This document shows positions 32,827 to 41,609 of a stretch of DNA of 64,000 bases, piece by piece. This DNA is from JBDOQU01 sp039839375 (GTDB lineage: Bacteria > Pseudomonadota > Alphaproteobacteria > DSM-16000 > Inquilinaceae). The translations under genes and the position numbers were made by a program. The stretch lies in contig NZ_JBDOQU010000003.1 of NCBI RefSeq assembly GCF_039839375.1, positions 1-64,000 of the forward strand. The letters are read 5' to 3'. Below the pieces are notes generated by a model. The model was not told the origin of the DNA, made no database searches, and was given only the letters and a program-made list of their open reading frames with translations. Numbering within the stretch: position 1 is the stretch's first letter; each line of letters starts with the position of its first letter.

Positions 32827-33218
32827 CCCACCCTCTGAAGATCGGCGGCGTCTGCCTGCCATGCGTTCACCATATGCATCGGCCATCGACGCGGCGCCAC
32901 CGCCATCACGTCGAAGCGGACGCTGCCGCCGGATTGCGGCGCGAATTGGGCCGGATGGGCTCCGATCCACGCCATGGCGGCGCGCGCCAGACGCGTCCGT
33001 TGCCGGCCCGTGATGGCATAGAGGGCGGCCCCATGGGAAGCCCTCGCCTTCACCTCGATGAAGACCAGCGTCCGGCCGCGCCGGGCGACGATGTCGATCT
33101 CCCCGGCCGGGGAGCGGAACCGCCGGGCGAGGATGCCGTACCCTTTCAGCCGCAGCAGCAGGATGCAGACCGTCTCCGCCCGCCAGCCGAAGCGCCAGGC
33201 GCGCCGCCTGTCAGTCAT
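32820..33218 (-). CDS. yraN: YraN/UPF0102 family nuclease-like protein
   Basis: 132 residues. The Holliday-junction-resolvase-like fold is recognised by GWRAETVCILLLRLKGYGILARRFRSPAGEIDIVARRGRTLVFIEVKARAS, including G-E-x-D and E-x-K, the PD-(D/E)XK metal motif. It starts inside the end of rsmI (8-nt overlap), the usual genomic partner of this family. The role is unproven; a DNA-processing function is predicted. Confidence 0.88.
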   Translation of the reverse strand: MTDRRRAWRFGWRAETVCILLLRLKGYGILARRFRSPAGEIDIVARRGRTLVFIEVKARASHGAALYAITGRQRTRLARAAMAWIGAHPAQFAPQSGGSVRFDVMAVAPRRWPMHMVNAWQADAADLQRVGW

Positions 33219-34059
33219 CTGCGGCCGCTTTCGAGAGCGCGAGCGCGCGCTGATAGACATCGCGCTTCGGCTTCCCCGTCCGCGCCGCCACCGCCGCCGC
33301 GGCGTCCCGCACGCTGGCGCCGGCCAGCGCCTCCGCCAGCATCGAATCCAGATCGTCGGCCGCCACGGCCTCCGCCACCGGCGGGCCGACGACCAGCACG
33401 ATCTCCCCCTTCGGCGGCCCGGCATCGGCGTAATGGACGGCCAGCGCGGACAGGCGGTCCCGCCGCACCTCCTCATGCAGCTTCGTCAGTTCCCGCGTCA
33501 CGGCGGCCTCCCGGTCGCCCAGCATTTCCGCCATGTCGGCCAGCGACTCCGCCAGCCGGCGGGCGCTTTCGAAGAAGACCAGGGTCGCGGGGATCGAGGT
33601 CAGTTCGCCGAGGAAGCTCCGCCGGGCGGCGCTCTTGGAGGGCGGGAAGCCGGCGAAGAGGAAACGGTCCGTCGGCAGGCCGGAAAGCTGCAACCCCGTC
33701 GTCGGCGCGGATGCGCCGGGCAGCGCCGTCACCGGCAATCCGCGGGTGTGGGCGTCGCGCACCAGCTTGAAGCCCGGATCGGAAACCAGCGGCGTTCCCG
33801 CGTCGGAGACGAGAATGACGGCGTCGCCGCCCTCGATCCGGTCGAGAAGGAACGGCCTCACGCGCTCGGCGTTGTGGTCGTGATAGGCGATCAGCCGCCC
33901 GCTGCCGGCGGCGATCCCGTGGAGCGACAGCAGCTTCGCGGTGGTCCGCGTATCCTCGCAGGCGATGGCGTCGGCGTCGCGCAGGGCGTCCAGCGCGCGC
34001 AGCGTGATATCGCGGACATTGCCGATGGGCACGGCGGTCAGATAGAGGCCGGGCGGCAT
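33211..34059 (-). CDS. rsmI: 16S rRNA (cytidine-1402-2'-O)-methyltransferase
   Basis: 282 residues from the ATG at 34059. Tetrapyrrole-methylase fold with GLYLTAVPIGNVRDITLRALDALRDADAIACEDTRTTAKLLSLHGI, LIAYHDHNA, VILVSDAGTPLVSDPGFKLV, VTALPGASAPTTGLQLSGLP and GFPPSKSAARRSFL. RsmI 2'-O-methylates C1402 of 16S rRNA in the decoding centre. The frame is open to an ATG at 34200, but that gives a 47-residue Lys/Thr-rich extension outside the family and overlaps the divergent lipoprotein gene; typical RsmI is ~285 residues. Confidence 0.93.
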   Translation of the reverse strand: MPPGLYLTAVPIGNVRDITLRALDALRDADAIACEDTRTTAKLLSLHGIAAGSGRLIAYHDHNAERVRPFLLDRIEGGDAVILVSDAGTPLVSDPGFKLVRDAHTRGLPVTALPGASAPTTGLQLSGLPTDRFLFAGFPPSKSAARRSFLGELTSIPATLVFFESARRLAESLADMAEMLGDREAAVTRELTKLHEEVRRDRLSALAVHYADAGPPKGEIVLVVGPPVAEAVAADDLDSMLAEALAGASVRDAAAAVAARTGKPKRDVYQRALALSKAAADD

Positions 34060-34160
34060 CGGTTTACTTGCCGGGACCCCCCGGCTAGTGTCGGCTTCGA
34101 TGCCGTTCCGCGGGGCCGCGCCCGCCGGACGGCGATCCTCGTCAAGCGGTGGAGTGGTCC

Positions 34161-35405
34161 GTGACACGTCTTTCGTCGGTTTTGACTTCTGTTTCGACAT
34201 CGACTTTCCGGACGAGAGGGCGCGGGGTCGCCCTGGCCGCGTGCCTGGCGCTGCTCGCCGCCTGCGGGACGACGACCGTAGCGGAGCCGTCGCGGCCGGC
34301 GCAAGCCGTCCAGCCCCAGACTTCCACGCCGCTGGAACCGTTCGGCACGGGCGGGGTCGATCGCTTCGGCCGTCCGATCCTGGAGGAACGGACCCAGGTC
34401 GCCCTCCTGCTGCCGCTTTCCGGCCGGGGCGAGGCGGTCGGCCAGTCGATGCTGAACGCCGCCCAGATGGCGCTGTTCGATTCCGGCGTCGACACGCTGG
34501 AGTTGATGCCCCGCGACACGACGGAGACGCCGCAGGGCGCGGCCGCCGCTGCCCGCGCCGCCATTGGGGAAGGGGCCGATCTCGTCATCGGGCCGCTGTT
34601 CGGCGACCATGTTCCGGCCGTCCGGACGGTGGCACAGCCCGCTAACGTCAACGTCATCTCCTTCTCCACCGACCGCAGCGTCGCCGGCGGGAACGTCTTC
34701 CTGTTCGGCTTCCTGCCGGCCGACCAGGTCGACCGGGTAGTGGAATACGCGATCGGTCAGGGCATGACCCGGTTCGCCGCCCTGGTGCCCAGCGGGGCCT
34801 ATGGTCAGGCGGTGGCGAACGCGCTTCAGGACTCCGCCGCGCAACGGGGCGCGACGGCGCGGGTGGAATATTTCGACCCGTCGAACACCGACTATTCCGA
34901 CGCCGTCCGCCGCGTGTCGCAGGGCGGGCCGATCGACGCGCTGATGCTGCCGGTCACGGGGCTGCCGCTGCGCGGCATCGCGCCGCTGCTGGACTATTAC
35001 GAGATCGACGCCCAGCTTCTCGGCACCGGGCTCTGGGACATTCCGGGCATCGGGCGGGAACCGGCGCTCAACGGCGCGTGGTTCGCCTCTCCCCAGCCCG
35101 ACCTCCGCGCGGGTTTCGAGCAGCGCTATCAGGCGGCGTTCGGCGAACCGCCGGAACGGCTGGCAACGCTGGCCTATGACGCGGTGGCGCTGGCAGCGGA
35201 ACTGACTCGGAGCGCGCCGCGCGGCCAGCCGAAATTCGACACCGCGACGCTTCAGGACCCGGCCGGCTATGTCGGCATCGACGGCATCTTCCGTTTCGGT
35301 CCGGACAATCTGGCCCAGCGCGGCCTCGCCATTCTGGAGGTCACGCCGTCGGGGCCGGTGGTGCTGGAGCCGGGCGCGCAGAGCTTCGCCGGCCCAGCCT
35401 TCTGA
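34161..35405 (+). CDS. Penicillin-binding protein activator (LpoA-like lipoprotein)
   Basis: 414 residues from a GTG with GGAG eight bases upstream (GTG at 34149 also possible). The signal segment GVALAACLALLAACG has the lipobox, followed by a Pro-rich linker and a periplasmic-binding-protein type I domain: VALLLPLSGRGEAVGQSMLNAAQMALFDSG, DLVIGPLFGDHVPAVRTVAQPANVNVISFSTD, FAALVPSGAYGQAVANALQDSA and GIDGIFRFGPDNLAQRGLAILEV. Members activate class A PBPs from the outer membrane; here it could serve the PBP at 17.3 kb. It is divergent from rsmI, the common arrangement. Confidence 0.88.
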   Translation: MTRLSSVLTSVSTSTFRTRGRGVALAACLALLAACGTTTVAEPSRPAQAVQPQTSTPLEPFGTGGVDRFGRPILEERTQVALLLPLSGRGEAVGQSMLNAAQMALFDSGVDTLELMPRDTTETPQGAAAAARAAIGEGADLVIGPLFGDHVPAVRTVAQPANVNVISFSTDRSVAGGNVFLFGFLPADQVDRVVEYAIGQGMTRFAALVPSGAYGQAVANALQDSAAQRGATARVEYFDPSNTDYSDAVRRVSQGGPIDALMLPVTGLPLRGIAPLLDYYEIDAQLLGTGLWDIPGIGREPALNGAWFASPQPDLRAGFEQRYQAAFGEPPERLATLAYDAVALAAELTRSAPRGQPKFDTATLQDPAGYVGIDGIFRFGPDNLAQRGLAILEVTPSGPVVLEPGAQSFAGPAF

Positions 35406-35419
35406 TCATCGCACCCTGA

Positions 35420-36553
35420 TCATCTCACCAGCGCCGCCAGGACCCCGTTCAGCCGCTGCCGGCCGGCGGGGGTGGCGCGAAGCCTGTCGCCCTCGACGGT
35501 GACGAAGCCGCCCCCGACCATCCGCTCCAGGCCCGCCGGATCGACCAACTCGGCGGCTGGCCGGTCCAGGGCGACGCCCTCGGTCAGGCGCAGCCCCATC
35601 ATCAGCCGCTCGGCGTCCCGCAACTCGTCGGGAATGGACTCGCGCGGATGTTCGGCGTGGCCGTCGCGCTCCACCCGCTCCAGCCAGATCTCCGGCGCGC
35701 GATGGGTGCGGGTCCCGAACTTCCGGCCGTTAAGCGTCAGCCGACCATGCGCGCCAGGGCCGACGCCGACATAGTCGCCATAGCGCCAGTAGGTCAGATT
35801 GTGCCGGGATTCCTCGCCCGGCCTGGCATGGTTGGATATCTCATAGGCAGGCAGCCCCGCATCCTCCAGTACCGCCTGCGTCGCCTCGTAGAGCGCCGCC
35901 TGCGTCTCCTCGTCCGGCAGGGTGAATGCGCCCCTTCCGTAGAGGGTGTGAAACTTCGTCCCTTCCTCGATGGTCAATTGGTAGAGCGACAGGTGCCCGA
36001 CCGCATGGTCGAGCGCCCGACGCAGTTCCGTCTCCCAAGCTGGCACGGTCATGCCGGGCCGGGCGTAGATCATATCGAAAGAGAAACGATCGAAATGCCG
36101 GGCGGCGACGGCCACGGCCGCCAGCGCTTCCGCCGCGCTGTGCTCCCGTCCCAGGAAGCGCAGATCGGTATCGTCCAGCGCCTGGACGCCCAGAGACACC
36201 CGGTTGACCCCGGCCGTGCGGAAGCCGGCGAACTTGTCGGCCTCGACGGAGGTGGGATTGGCTTCCAGCGTGATCTCCAGCCCCTCGGCCGTCCGCCAGC
36301 GCGCAGAGACATGGTCCACGAACGCGGCGACGGTCTCAGGCGGCATCAGCGACGGCGTGCCGCCGCCGAAGAAGATCGAGGTGACCGTGCGGCCGGATGT
36401 TTCGGAATGGAAATGATCCAGTTCGCGCACAAGCGCCGCCCGCCACTTCTCCTGATCGACCGTTTCCCGGACATGGGAGTTGAAGTCGCAATAGGGGCAT
36501 TTCGCCCGGCAGAACGGCCAATGGACGTAGATCGCGAAGCCGGGGTCGCTCAT
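35420..36553 (-). CDS. hemW: Radical SAM heme chaperone HemW
   Basis: 377 residues. Radical-SAM 4Fe-4S motif C15-x3-C19-x2-C22 in YVHWPFCRAKCPYCDF, with HemW-specific neighbours FFGGGTPSLM, EANP, NRVSLGVQAL, YEISNHARPG and the H-N-x-x-YWRYGDYVGVGPGAHGR segment. HemW binds heme and delivers it to client respiratory enzymes; it was formerly misread as coproporphyrinogen oxidase. The start at 36553 overlaps the rdgB stop (ATGA). Confidence 0.94.
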   Translation of the reverse strand: MSDPGFAIYVHWPFCRAKCPYCDFNSHVRETVDQEKWRAALVRELDHFHSETSGRTVTSIFFGGGTPSLMPPETVAAFVDHVSARWRTAEGLEITLEANPTSVEADKFAGFRTAGVNRVSLGVQALDDTDLRFLGREHSAAEALAAVAVAARHFDRFSFDMIYARPGMTVPAWETELRRALDHAVGHLSLYQLTIEEGTKFHTLYGRGAFTLPDEETQAALYEATQAVLEDAGLPAYEISNHARPGEESRHNLTYWRYGDYVGVGPGAHGRLTLNGRKFGTRTHRAPEIWLERVERDGHAEHPRESIPDELRDAERLMMGLRLTEGVALDRPAAELVDPAGLERMVGGGFVTVEGDRLRATPAGRQRLNGVLAALVR

Positions 36554-37176
36554 CCCGCGAAACAACGCGCCACGAGTTGCCGGAAGGCGTCGGCGCGGTG
36601 GCTGCCGGCATGCTTGACCGCAGGGTCGATCTCTCCATAGGTCAGCTCGTGACCTTCCGGCATGAACATCGGATCGTAGCCGAAGCCCCTGTCGCCGCGC
36701 GGCGGCCAGACCAGCCGCCCGTGGGCGCGGCCTTCAACCGTCTCGCAATGCCCGTCGGGCCAGGCCAGCGCCAGGGCGCAGACGAAATAGGCGGCGGGGT
36801 CGCGGTCGCCCAGCGCCTCGTTCAGCCGCCGCATCCCGTAGTCGAAATCCCGCCTGCCGTCCGGCAATTCCGCCCAGCGGGCGGAATAGATGCCGGGCGC
36901 GCCGTCCAGCGCCGGCACGGCAAGGCCGCTATCGTCGGCCAGCGCCGGCCGGCTGGTGCGCTCCGCGACATAGCGGGCCTTCAACTCGGCATTGGCGATG
37001 AAGGTCGTCCCCGTCTCTTCCGGATCATCCAGCCCGAACTCTCCGGCCGACGGGAAGGCGCCGACATAGGGGCCGAGGAGTTGGGATATCTCCCGGATCT
37101 TGCCCTTGTTGTGGCTGGCGATGACGAGCGTGTCGCCATCGAAGCGGCGGGGGGTGGTGGGGGCCGTATCGTGCAT
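36550..37176 (-). CDS. rdgB: Non-canonical purine NTP pyrophosphatase (RdgB/HAM1)
   Basis: 208 residues. House-cleaning enzyme hydrolysing dITP, ITP and XTP. Motifs: LVIASHNKGKIREI, ETGTTFIANAELKA, ALADDSGLAVPALDGAPGIYSARWA, GRLVWPPRGDRGFGYDPMFMPEGHELTYGEI and HRADAFRQL. It is followed by hemW with a four-base overlap. In many alphaproteobacteria rph directly precedes rdgB; here a dehydrogenase gene in opposite orientation separates them. Confidence 0.95.
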   Translation of the reverse strand: MHDTAPTTPRRFDGDTLVIASHNKGKIREISQLLGPYVGAFPSAGEFGLDDPEETGTTFIANAELKARYVAERTSRPALADDSGLAVPALDGAPGIYSARWAELPDGRRDFDYGMRRLNEALGDRDPAAYFVCALALAWPDGHCETVEGRAHGRLVWPPRGDRGFGYDPMFMPEGHELTYGEIDPAVKHAGSHRADAFRQLVARCFAG

Positions 37177-37298
37177 GGCGCTTAGATAAGCTTGCTTGTG
37201 AAAATCTCCAAGTTCGGCGGCCGCGGGCTTGCCATGCTGGAACCGCGCGCCGATCATCGCGCCGGACCGGATATCACGGAAGAATGGGGAGAAGATCG

Positions 37299-38162
37299 AT
37301 GAAAGTGGCATTCCTGGGCATGGGGGTGATGGGTGCGCCGATGGCGGGGCATCTGGTGAAGGCCGGGCACGAGGTGACGGTCTATAACCGCACCGTCGCC
37401 AAGGCCCAGGCCTGGACGAAGGAGAACAAGGGCGGGTCGGCCGCCACGCCGGCCGAAGCCGCAAAGGGGGCGGAGATCGTCTTCGCCTGCGTCGGCAATG
37501 ATGACGATGTCCGCGGCGTGGTCTATGGCGATGCGGGCGCGTTCGCCGGCATGGAAAAGGGCGCGCTGTTCGTCGACCACACAACCGCGTCGGCCGGGCT
37601 GGCGCGGGAGCTGGACACGGCGGCGCGGGAGAAGGGTTTCGCCTTTCTCGACGGGCCCGTCTCCGGCGGTCAGGCGGGCGCGGTCAACGGCCAATTGACG
37701 GTGATGGTCGGCGGCGAGAAGAAGGATTTCGACCACGCGAAGCCGGTTATCGACTGTTTCGCGAAGGCCACGACGCTGATGGGCCCGGCCGGGGCCGGGC
37801 AGCTTACCAAGATGGTCAACCAGATCTGCATCGCCGGGCTGGTGCAGGGCCTGTCGGAAGGCATGAACTTCGCCCAGAAGGCGGGGCTCGACGGCGATCT
37901 GGTGCTCGATGTCATCTCCAAGGGCGCGGCGCAGAGCTGGCAGATGGAGAATCGAGGCCGGACCATGCTGAAGGGCGAGTTCGATTTCGGCTTCGCCGTC
38001 GACTGGATGCGCAAGGATCTCTCGATCGTCTTCGACGAAGCCCGCCGCAACGGCGCGCGTGTGCCGGTGACGGCGCTGGTCGACCAGTTCTACGCCGCCG
38101 TCCAGGCCCATGGCGGCAACCGCTGGGACACGTCCAGCCTGATTCAGGTGCTGAAGGGATGA
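37299..38162 (+). CDS. NAD(P)-dependent beta-hydroxyacid dehydrogenase (HIBADH family)
   Basis: 287 residues. N-terminal Rossmann motif MKVAFLGMGVMGAPMAGHLVKAGHEVTVYNRT, substrate motif FLDGPVSGGQAGA, catalytic Lys171 in GQLTKMVNQICIAG, and a C-terminal helical domain ending DWMRKDLSIVFDEARRNGARVPVTAL. Related to 3-hydroxyisobutyrate, tartronate-semialdehyde and glyoxylate/succinic-semialdehyde reductases; the substrate cannot be fixed. GGGGAGAAG precedes the ATG. It reads against both flanking genes (rdgB and rph) and interrupts their common pairing. Confidence 0.9.
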   Translation: MKVAFLGMGVMGAPMAGHLVKAGHEVTVYNRTVAKAQAWTKENKGGSAATPAEAAKGAEIVFACVGNDDDVRGVVYGDAGAFAGMEKGALFVDHTTASAGLARELDTAAREKGFAFLDGPVSGGQAGAVNGQLTVMVGGEKKDFDHAKPVIDCFAKATTLMGPAGAGQLTKMVNQICIAGLVQGLSEGMNFAQKAGLDGDLVLDVISKGAAQSWQMENRGRTMLKGEFDFGFAVDWMRKDLSIVFDEARRNGARVPVTALVDQFYAAVQAHGGNRWDTSSLIQVLKG

Positions 38163-38166
38163 GGCT

Positions 38167-38916
38167 TCACCCCAGCGCGGCTTTCTGGGCCTCCACCAGT
38201 TCGGCGATGCCCTGCTTGGCCAGCGCCATCAGGGCCAGGAACTGCTCCTCGCTGAACGGGTCGGTTTCCGCCGTGCCCTGGATCTCGACGATTCCGCCCT
38301 TGCCAGTCAGCACGAAATTGGCGTCGGCGTCGGCGGTGGAATCCTCCGCATAGTCCAGATCCAGGACCGCCTGGCCCTTATAGAGGCCGCAGGAGATGGC
38401 GGCGACATGGTCGGTGAGCGGGTTGATCCTTACGGCCTTGATCGCCATCAGGTGGCGGATGGCCATGTGCAGAGCGACGTAGCCGCCGGTGATCGCGGCC
38501 GTGCGGGTGCCGCCATCGGCCTGGATCACGTCGCAATCGACCTTGATCTGGATTTCGCCCAGCGCCTTCAGGTTGGTCACGGCGCGTAGGGACCGGCCGA
38601 TCAGGCGCTGGATCTCCTGTGTCCGGCCGGACTGCTTGCCGCGCGCGGCTTCCCGGTCGGTCCTCTTGTCGGTGGCGCGGGGCAGCATGCCGTATTCCGC
38701 CGTCACCCATCCCTTGCCGCTGCCCTTCAGCCAGCCCGGCACGCGATCCTCGACGCTGGCGGTGCACAGCACATGGGTGTCGCCGAATTTGGCGAGGCAG
38801 GAGCCTTCGGCGTATTTGTTGACGTCAACCTCCAGCCGGATGGCGCGCAGCGCATCGGCGGCGCGGCCCGACGGGCGGTGGGATCGGCTTGCGGTCGCGG
38901 ACGGCGCGGCGGTCAT
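38167..38916 (-). CDS. rph: Ribonuclease PH
   Basis: 249 residues. Phosphorolytic 3'-exoribonuclease that trims tRNA 3' ends. Motifs: GSCLAKFGDTHVLCTASVEDRVP, GWVTAEYGMLPRATDKRTDREA (phosphate-binding Arg), GRTQEIQRLIGRSLRAV, IKVDCDVIQADGGTRTAAITGGYVAL and LDLDYAEDSTADADANFVLTG. It is complete and divergent from hrcA with a 137-bp gap. The hydroxyacid dehydrogenase gene ends four bases from its stop. Confidence 0.96.
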   Translation of the reverse strand: MTAAPSATASRSHRPSGRAADALRAIRLEVDVNKYAEGSCLAKFGDTHVLCTASVEDRVPGWLKGSGKGWVTAEYGMLPRATDKRTDREAARGKQSGRTQEIQRLIGRSLRAVTNLKALGEIQIKVDCDVIQADGGTRTAAITGGYVALHMAIRHLMAIKAVRINPLTDHVAAISCGLYKGQAVLDLDYAEDSTADADANFVLTGKGGIVEIQGTAETDPFSEEQFLALMALAKQGIAELVEAQKAALG

Positions 38917-39053
38917 CGGATGGTGCTTTCCTTTGCTCCCGGAATGGCGCGCAAGCTATCCTCTGAAGGCGGTGTCGTCCACCTCGCACGGGAGATGGGA
39001 ACCGGTGCCGTTGACGCCGCCGATTTCGGCCCCACATAGCGAGGCGCCAAGCC

Positions 39054-40157
39054 ATGGGACCATTGACCGGACTGCACCACCCCCCCGGGGAGATGATCGC
39101 CGAACTGAACGAACGGTCGCGCGAGATCTTCCGCCATATCGTCGACGCCTATTGCGAAACCGGCGAACCCATCGGCTCGCGCACGATTTCGCGGCGGCTG
39201 GGCATGGATCTGTCGCCGGCGACCATCCGCAACGTGATGGCCGATCTTGAGGAAGCCGGGCTGCTTTACGCGCCGCACACCTCCGCCGGACGGCTGCCGA
39301 CCGATCTCGGCCTCCGCCTGTTCGTCCACGGGCTGCTGGAGATCGGGGACCTGGGCGAGACCGACCGGAACAATATCGAGGCTCAGTGCGCCGCCGTCGA
39401 CCGCACCCTGCCGCAGGTGCTGGACGAGGCGACGACCGTCCTCTCCGGCCTGTCGAGTTGCGCCGGGCTGGTGCTGGCGCCGAAGACCGACCGGCCGCTG
39501 AAGCATATGGAGTTCGTCAATCTGGCGCCCGGCCGCGCGCTGGTGGTCATGGTGACGGAGGACGGGCTGGTCGAGAACCGGGTTGTCGAGGTGCCGCCCG
39601 GCCTGCCGGCCTCGACCCTGGTCGCCGCATCGAATTATCTCAACGCCCGTGTCATCGGGCGAACGGTGGGCGAGGCGCGGGCCGAGGTCTCCAGCGAGAT
39701 GGAGCGGCAGAAGAACCAGCTCGACGAGCTGGCGGCGAAGGTGGTTGAGGCTGGCCTCGCCACCTATGCCGGGGACCAGCGCTCCGGCGGTACGCTGATC
39801 GTCAAGGGCCAGTCGCGGCTTCTCTCCGATGTCACGGCGGTCGAGGATCTGGAGCGCATCCGGAGTCTTTTCGACGCGCTGGAGACGAAGGAGGCGATGC
39901 TCCGCCTGCTCGACGCCGCCAACACGGCGGAGGGCGTGCAGATATTCATCGGGGCGGAGAACAGCCTGTTCAGCCATGCCGGCTGCTCCGTCATCATCGC
40001 GCCCTACAAGGACGGGCGGGAGCAGATCGTCGGCGCGATCGGGGTCATCGGCCCGACGCGCCTCAACTACGCCCGCATCATCCCGATGGTCGACTACACC
40101 GCCAAGATGGTCGGCCGTCTTCTATGGAACAAGAAAGACGAGCACAGAGCAGCATGA
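39054..40157 (+). CDS. hrcA: Heat-inducible transcription repressor HrcA
   Basis: 367 residues. N-terminal winged helix (RSREIFRHIVDAYCETGEPIGSRTISRRLGMDLSPATIRNVMADLEEAGLLYAPHTSAGRLPTDLGLR), then a GAF-like domain and insert, closing with IGVIGPTRLNYARIIPMVDYTAKMVG. HrcA represses groE/dnaK operons by binding CIRCE. No CIRCE inverted repeat is seen upstream of this gene, so its targets are elsewhere. GAGG lies nine bases before the ATG. The stop overlaps the grpE start (ATGA), forming a two-gene heat-shock operon. Confidence 0.96.
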   Translation: MGPLTGLHHPPGEMIAELNERSREIFRHIVDAYCETGEPIGSRTISRRLGMDLSPATIRNVMADLEEAGLLYAPHTSAGRLPTDLGLRLFVHGLLEIGDLGETDRNNIEAQCAAVDRTLPQVLDEATTVLSGLSSCAGLVLAPKTDRPLKHMEFVNLAPGRALVVMVTEDGLVENRVVEVPPGLPASTLVAASNYLNARVIGRTVGEARAEVSSEMERQKNQLDELAAKVVEAGLATYAGDQRSGGTLIVKGQSRLLSDVTAVEDLERIRSLFDALETKEAMLRLLDAANTAEGVQIFIGAENSLFSHAGCSVIIAPYKDGREQIVGAIGVIGPTRLNYARIIPMVDYTAKMVGRLLWNKKDEHRAA

Positions 40158-40744
40158 CCGATACCAGCACCCACAAGACCGAAGCCGACGCGGTCGAGAC
40201 CGAGGAGGTCCTGCCGCCGGAGGAGGGCGCGGCCGAGGAGGCGATGGCGCTCGATCCCGTGGAGGTCCTGCGCGAGGAGAACGCCAAGCTGAAGGACCAG
40301 ATGCTGCGCGCGCTCGCGGATGCGGAAAACACCCGCCGCCGCGCGGAGCGGGAGAAGGAGGATACCGCCAAATACGCGGTAACGAAGTTCGCGCGCGACA
40401 TCCTGAACGTCGCCGACAATCTGCGCCGCGCGATGGAGGCCGTCCCCGACGATGCGAAGCAGGGCAACCCGGCGATGACGGCCCTTGTGGAGGGCGTCGA
40501 GGCGACGGAGCGCGAGCTTCTGGACGCGTTCGGGAAGCATGGCGTCACTCGGATCGACCCGTTGGAGGAGAAGTTCGACCCCAACTTCCACCAGGCGATG
40601 TTCGAGGTGGAGAATACCGGCCGTCCGCCGGGCACGATCGTCCAGGTGATGGCGGCGGGCTACGTCCTCAACGGCCGCCTGCTGCGCCCTGCCATGGTCG
40701 GCGTCGCCAAGGGCGAACCTCCGAAGGTCGACACGACGGCCTGA
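40154..40744 (+). CDS. grpE: Nucleotide exchange factor GrpE
   Basis: 196 residues. Acidic disordered N-terminus rich in Glu, a long coiled coil (EVLREENAKLKDQMLRALADAENTRRRAEREKEDTAKYAVTKFARDIL) and the beta domain FDPNFHQAMFEVENTGRPPGTIVQVMAAGYVLNGRLLRPAMVGVAKG. Releases ADP from DnaK. The ATG at 40154 overlaps the hrcA stop, which fixes the start; the open frame to 40124 runs inside hrcA. dnaK is not adjacent. Confidence 0.96.
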   Translation: MTDTSTHKTEADAVETEEVLPPEEGAAEEAMALDPVEVLREENAKLKDQMLRALADAENTRRRAEREKEDTAKYAVTKFARDILNVADNLRRAMEAVPDDAKQGNPAMTALVEGVEATERELLDAFGKHGVTRIDPLEEKFDPNFHQAMFEVENTGRPPGTIVQVMAAGYVLNGRLLRPAMVGVAKGEPPKVDTTA

Positions 40745-40766
40745 GGGGAGGGTTCGGTACAGCCTC

Positions 40767-40829
40767 CCCTCACCTTGAGCCTGTCGAAAGGTGTGTGCCC
40801 ACATGGTTTGACAGGCTCACCATGAGGAG
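40767..40829. repeat. Family B intergenic repeat
   Basis: CCTCACCTTGAGCCTGTCGA, a TGTGTGCCC bridge and TTTGACAGGCTCACCATGAGG form near-perfect inverted arms; located between the convergent grpE and metallopeptidase genes, where it could act as a bidirectional hairpin. Confidence 0.75.
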
Positions 40830-40848
40830 GTGGGAAACGCAAGAACCC

Positions 40849-41250
40849 TCACTCCGTGACCTGCGCCTCCAAAGCCTCCATATCGTCGTCGGAGAAGCCG
40901 AAATGGTGGCCGATCTCGTGGATCAGGACGTGGGTCACGACATGGGCGAGGTCTTCGCCCGTGTCGCACCAATAGTCCAGGATCGGCCGGCGATAGAGGA
41001 AGATCAGGTCGTTGTGGGTGCGGCTGGCGGAGACGCTCTGCTCCCCGAACGGCGTGCCGACATAGAGGCCCAGAAGGTCGAACGGGCTCTCCAGCTCCAT
41101 ATCCCGGCAGGTTTCCTCGTTGGGAAAATCCTCGACCCGGATGGCGACGCCCTTCACCATGCCCGCCAGTTCCGGCGGGATCGATTCCAGCGCGACGTCC
41201 GCCATGTCGATCATATCTTCCAGGGTCGGCGGCGTGATCGGGCGTTGCAT
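40849..41250 (-). CDS. Minimal zincin-like metallopeptidase family protein
   Basis: 133 residues. The zinc motif is H-E-I-G-H-H-F-G-F-S-D-D-D near the C-terminus, preceded by DVALESIPPELAGMVKGVAIRVEDFP and LLGLYVGTPF..., all typical of the small zinicin-like family (formerly DUF1025). Substrates are unknown. Either the ATG at 41250 or that at 41277 may be used. It is divergent from the pterin dehydratase gene. Confidence 0.88.
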   Translation of the reverse strand: MQRPITPPTLEDMIDMADVALESIPPELAGMVKGVAIRVEDFPNEETCRDMELESPFDLLGLYVGTPFGEQSVSASRTHNDLIFLYRRPILDYWCDTGEDLAHVVTHVLIHEIGHHFGFSDDDMEALEAQVTE

Positions 41251-41311
41251 GATGGGGCGGGTCCGTCGGCTTTTCACGTTCGTCGCCCCTATCTAGCAGG
41301 AGGACGCCGCC

Positions 41312-41602
41312 ATGGCCCAGAAGCTTGATCCCGCCGCCCGCACCCGAGCGCTGGCCGACCTGAAGGGCTGGTCGCCGATCGAGGGGCGGGACGCCATCCA
41401 CCGACGCTTCACCTTCAAGAATTTCTCCGAGGCATGGGGCTTCATGACCCGCGTCGCCCTGATGGCGGAGAAGATGGATCACCACCCGGAATGGCACAAT
41501 GTCTACAACCGCGTCGACGTGGTGCTGACGACCCACGATGCCGATGGGCTGACGGAGAAGGACATCGCGCTGGCCGCCTTCATGAACAAGGTCGCGGACT
41601 GA
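41312..41602 (+). CDS. 4a-hydroxytetrahydrobiopterin dehydratase (PCD/DCoH)
   Basis: 96 residues, full length. Motifs: GWSPIEGRDAIHRRFTFKNFSEAWGFMTRVALMAEKMDHHPEWHNVYNRVDVVLTTHDADGLTEKDIALA. The E-K-x-x-H-H-P-x-x segment carries the catalytic His residues. It recycles the pterin cofactor of aromatic amino acid hydroxylases; no such hydroxylase is in the window, so an alternative role (for example with the molybdopterin pathway) cannot be excluded. AGGAGG lies upstream of the ATG. Confidence 0.94.
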   Translation: MAQKLDPAARTRALADLKGWSPIEGRDAIHRRFTFKNFSEAWGFMTRVALMAEKMDHHPEWHNVYNRVDVVLTTHDADGLTEKDIALAAFMNKVAD

Positions 41603-41609
41603 GAGGGCG

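Noticed and set aside
34060..34200. Longer RsmI start at 34200
   Set aside because: Adds a 47-residue low-complexity tail absent from the family and overlaps the divergent lipoprotein gene.
38917..39053. CIRCE element upstream of hrcA
   Set aside because: No TTAGCACTC-N9-GAGTGCTAA-like inverted repeat is present.
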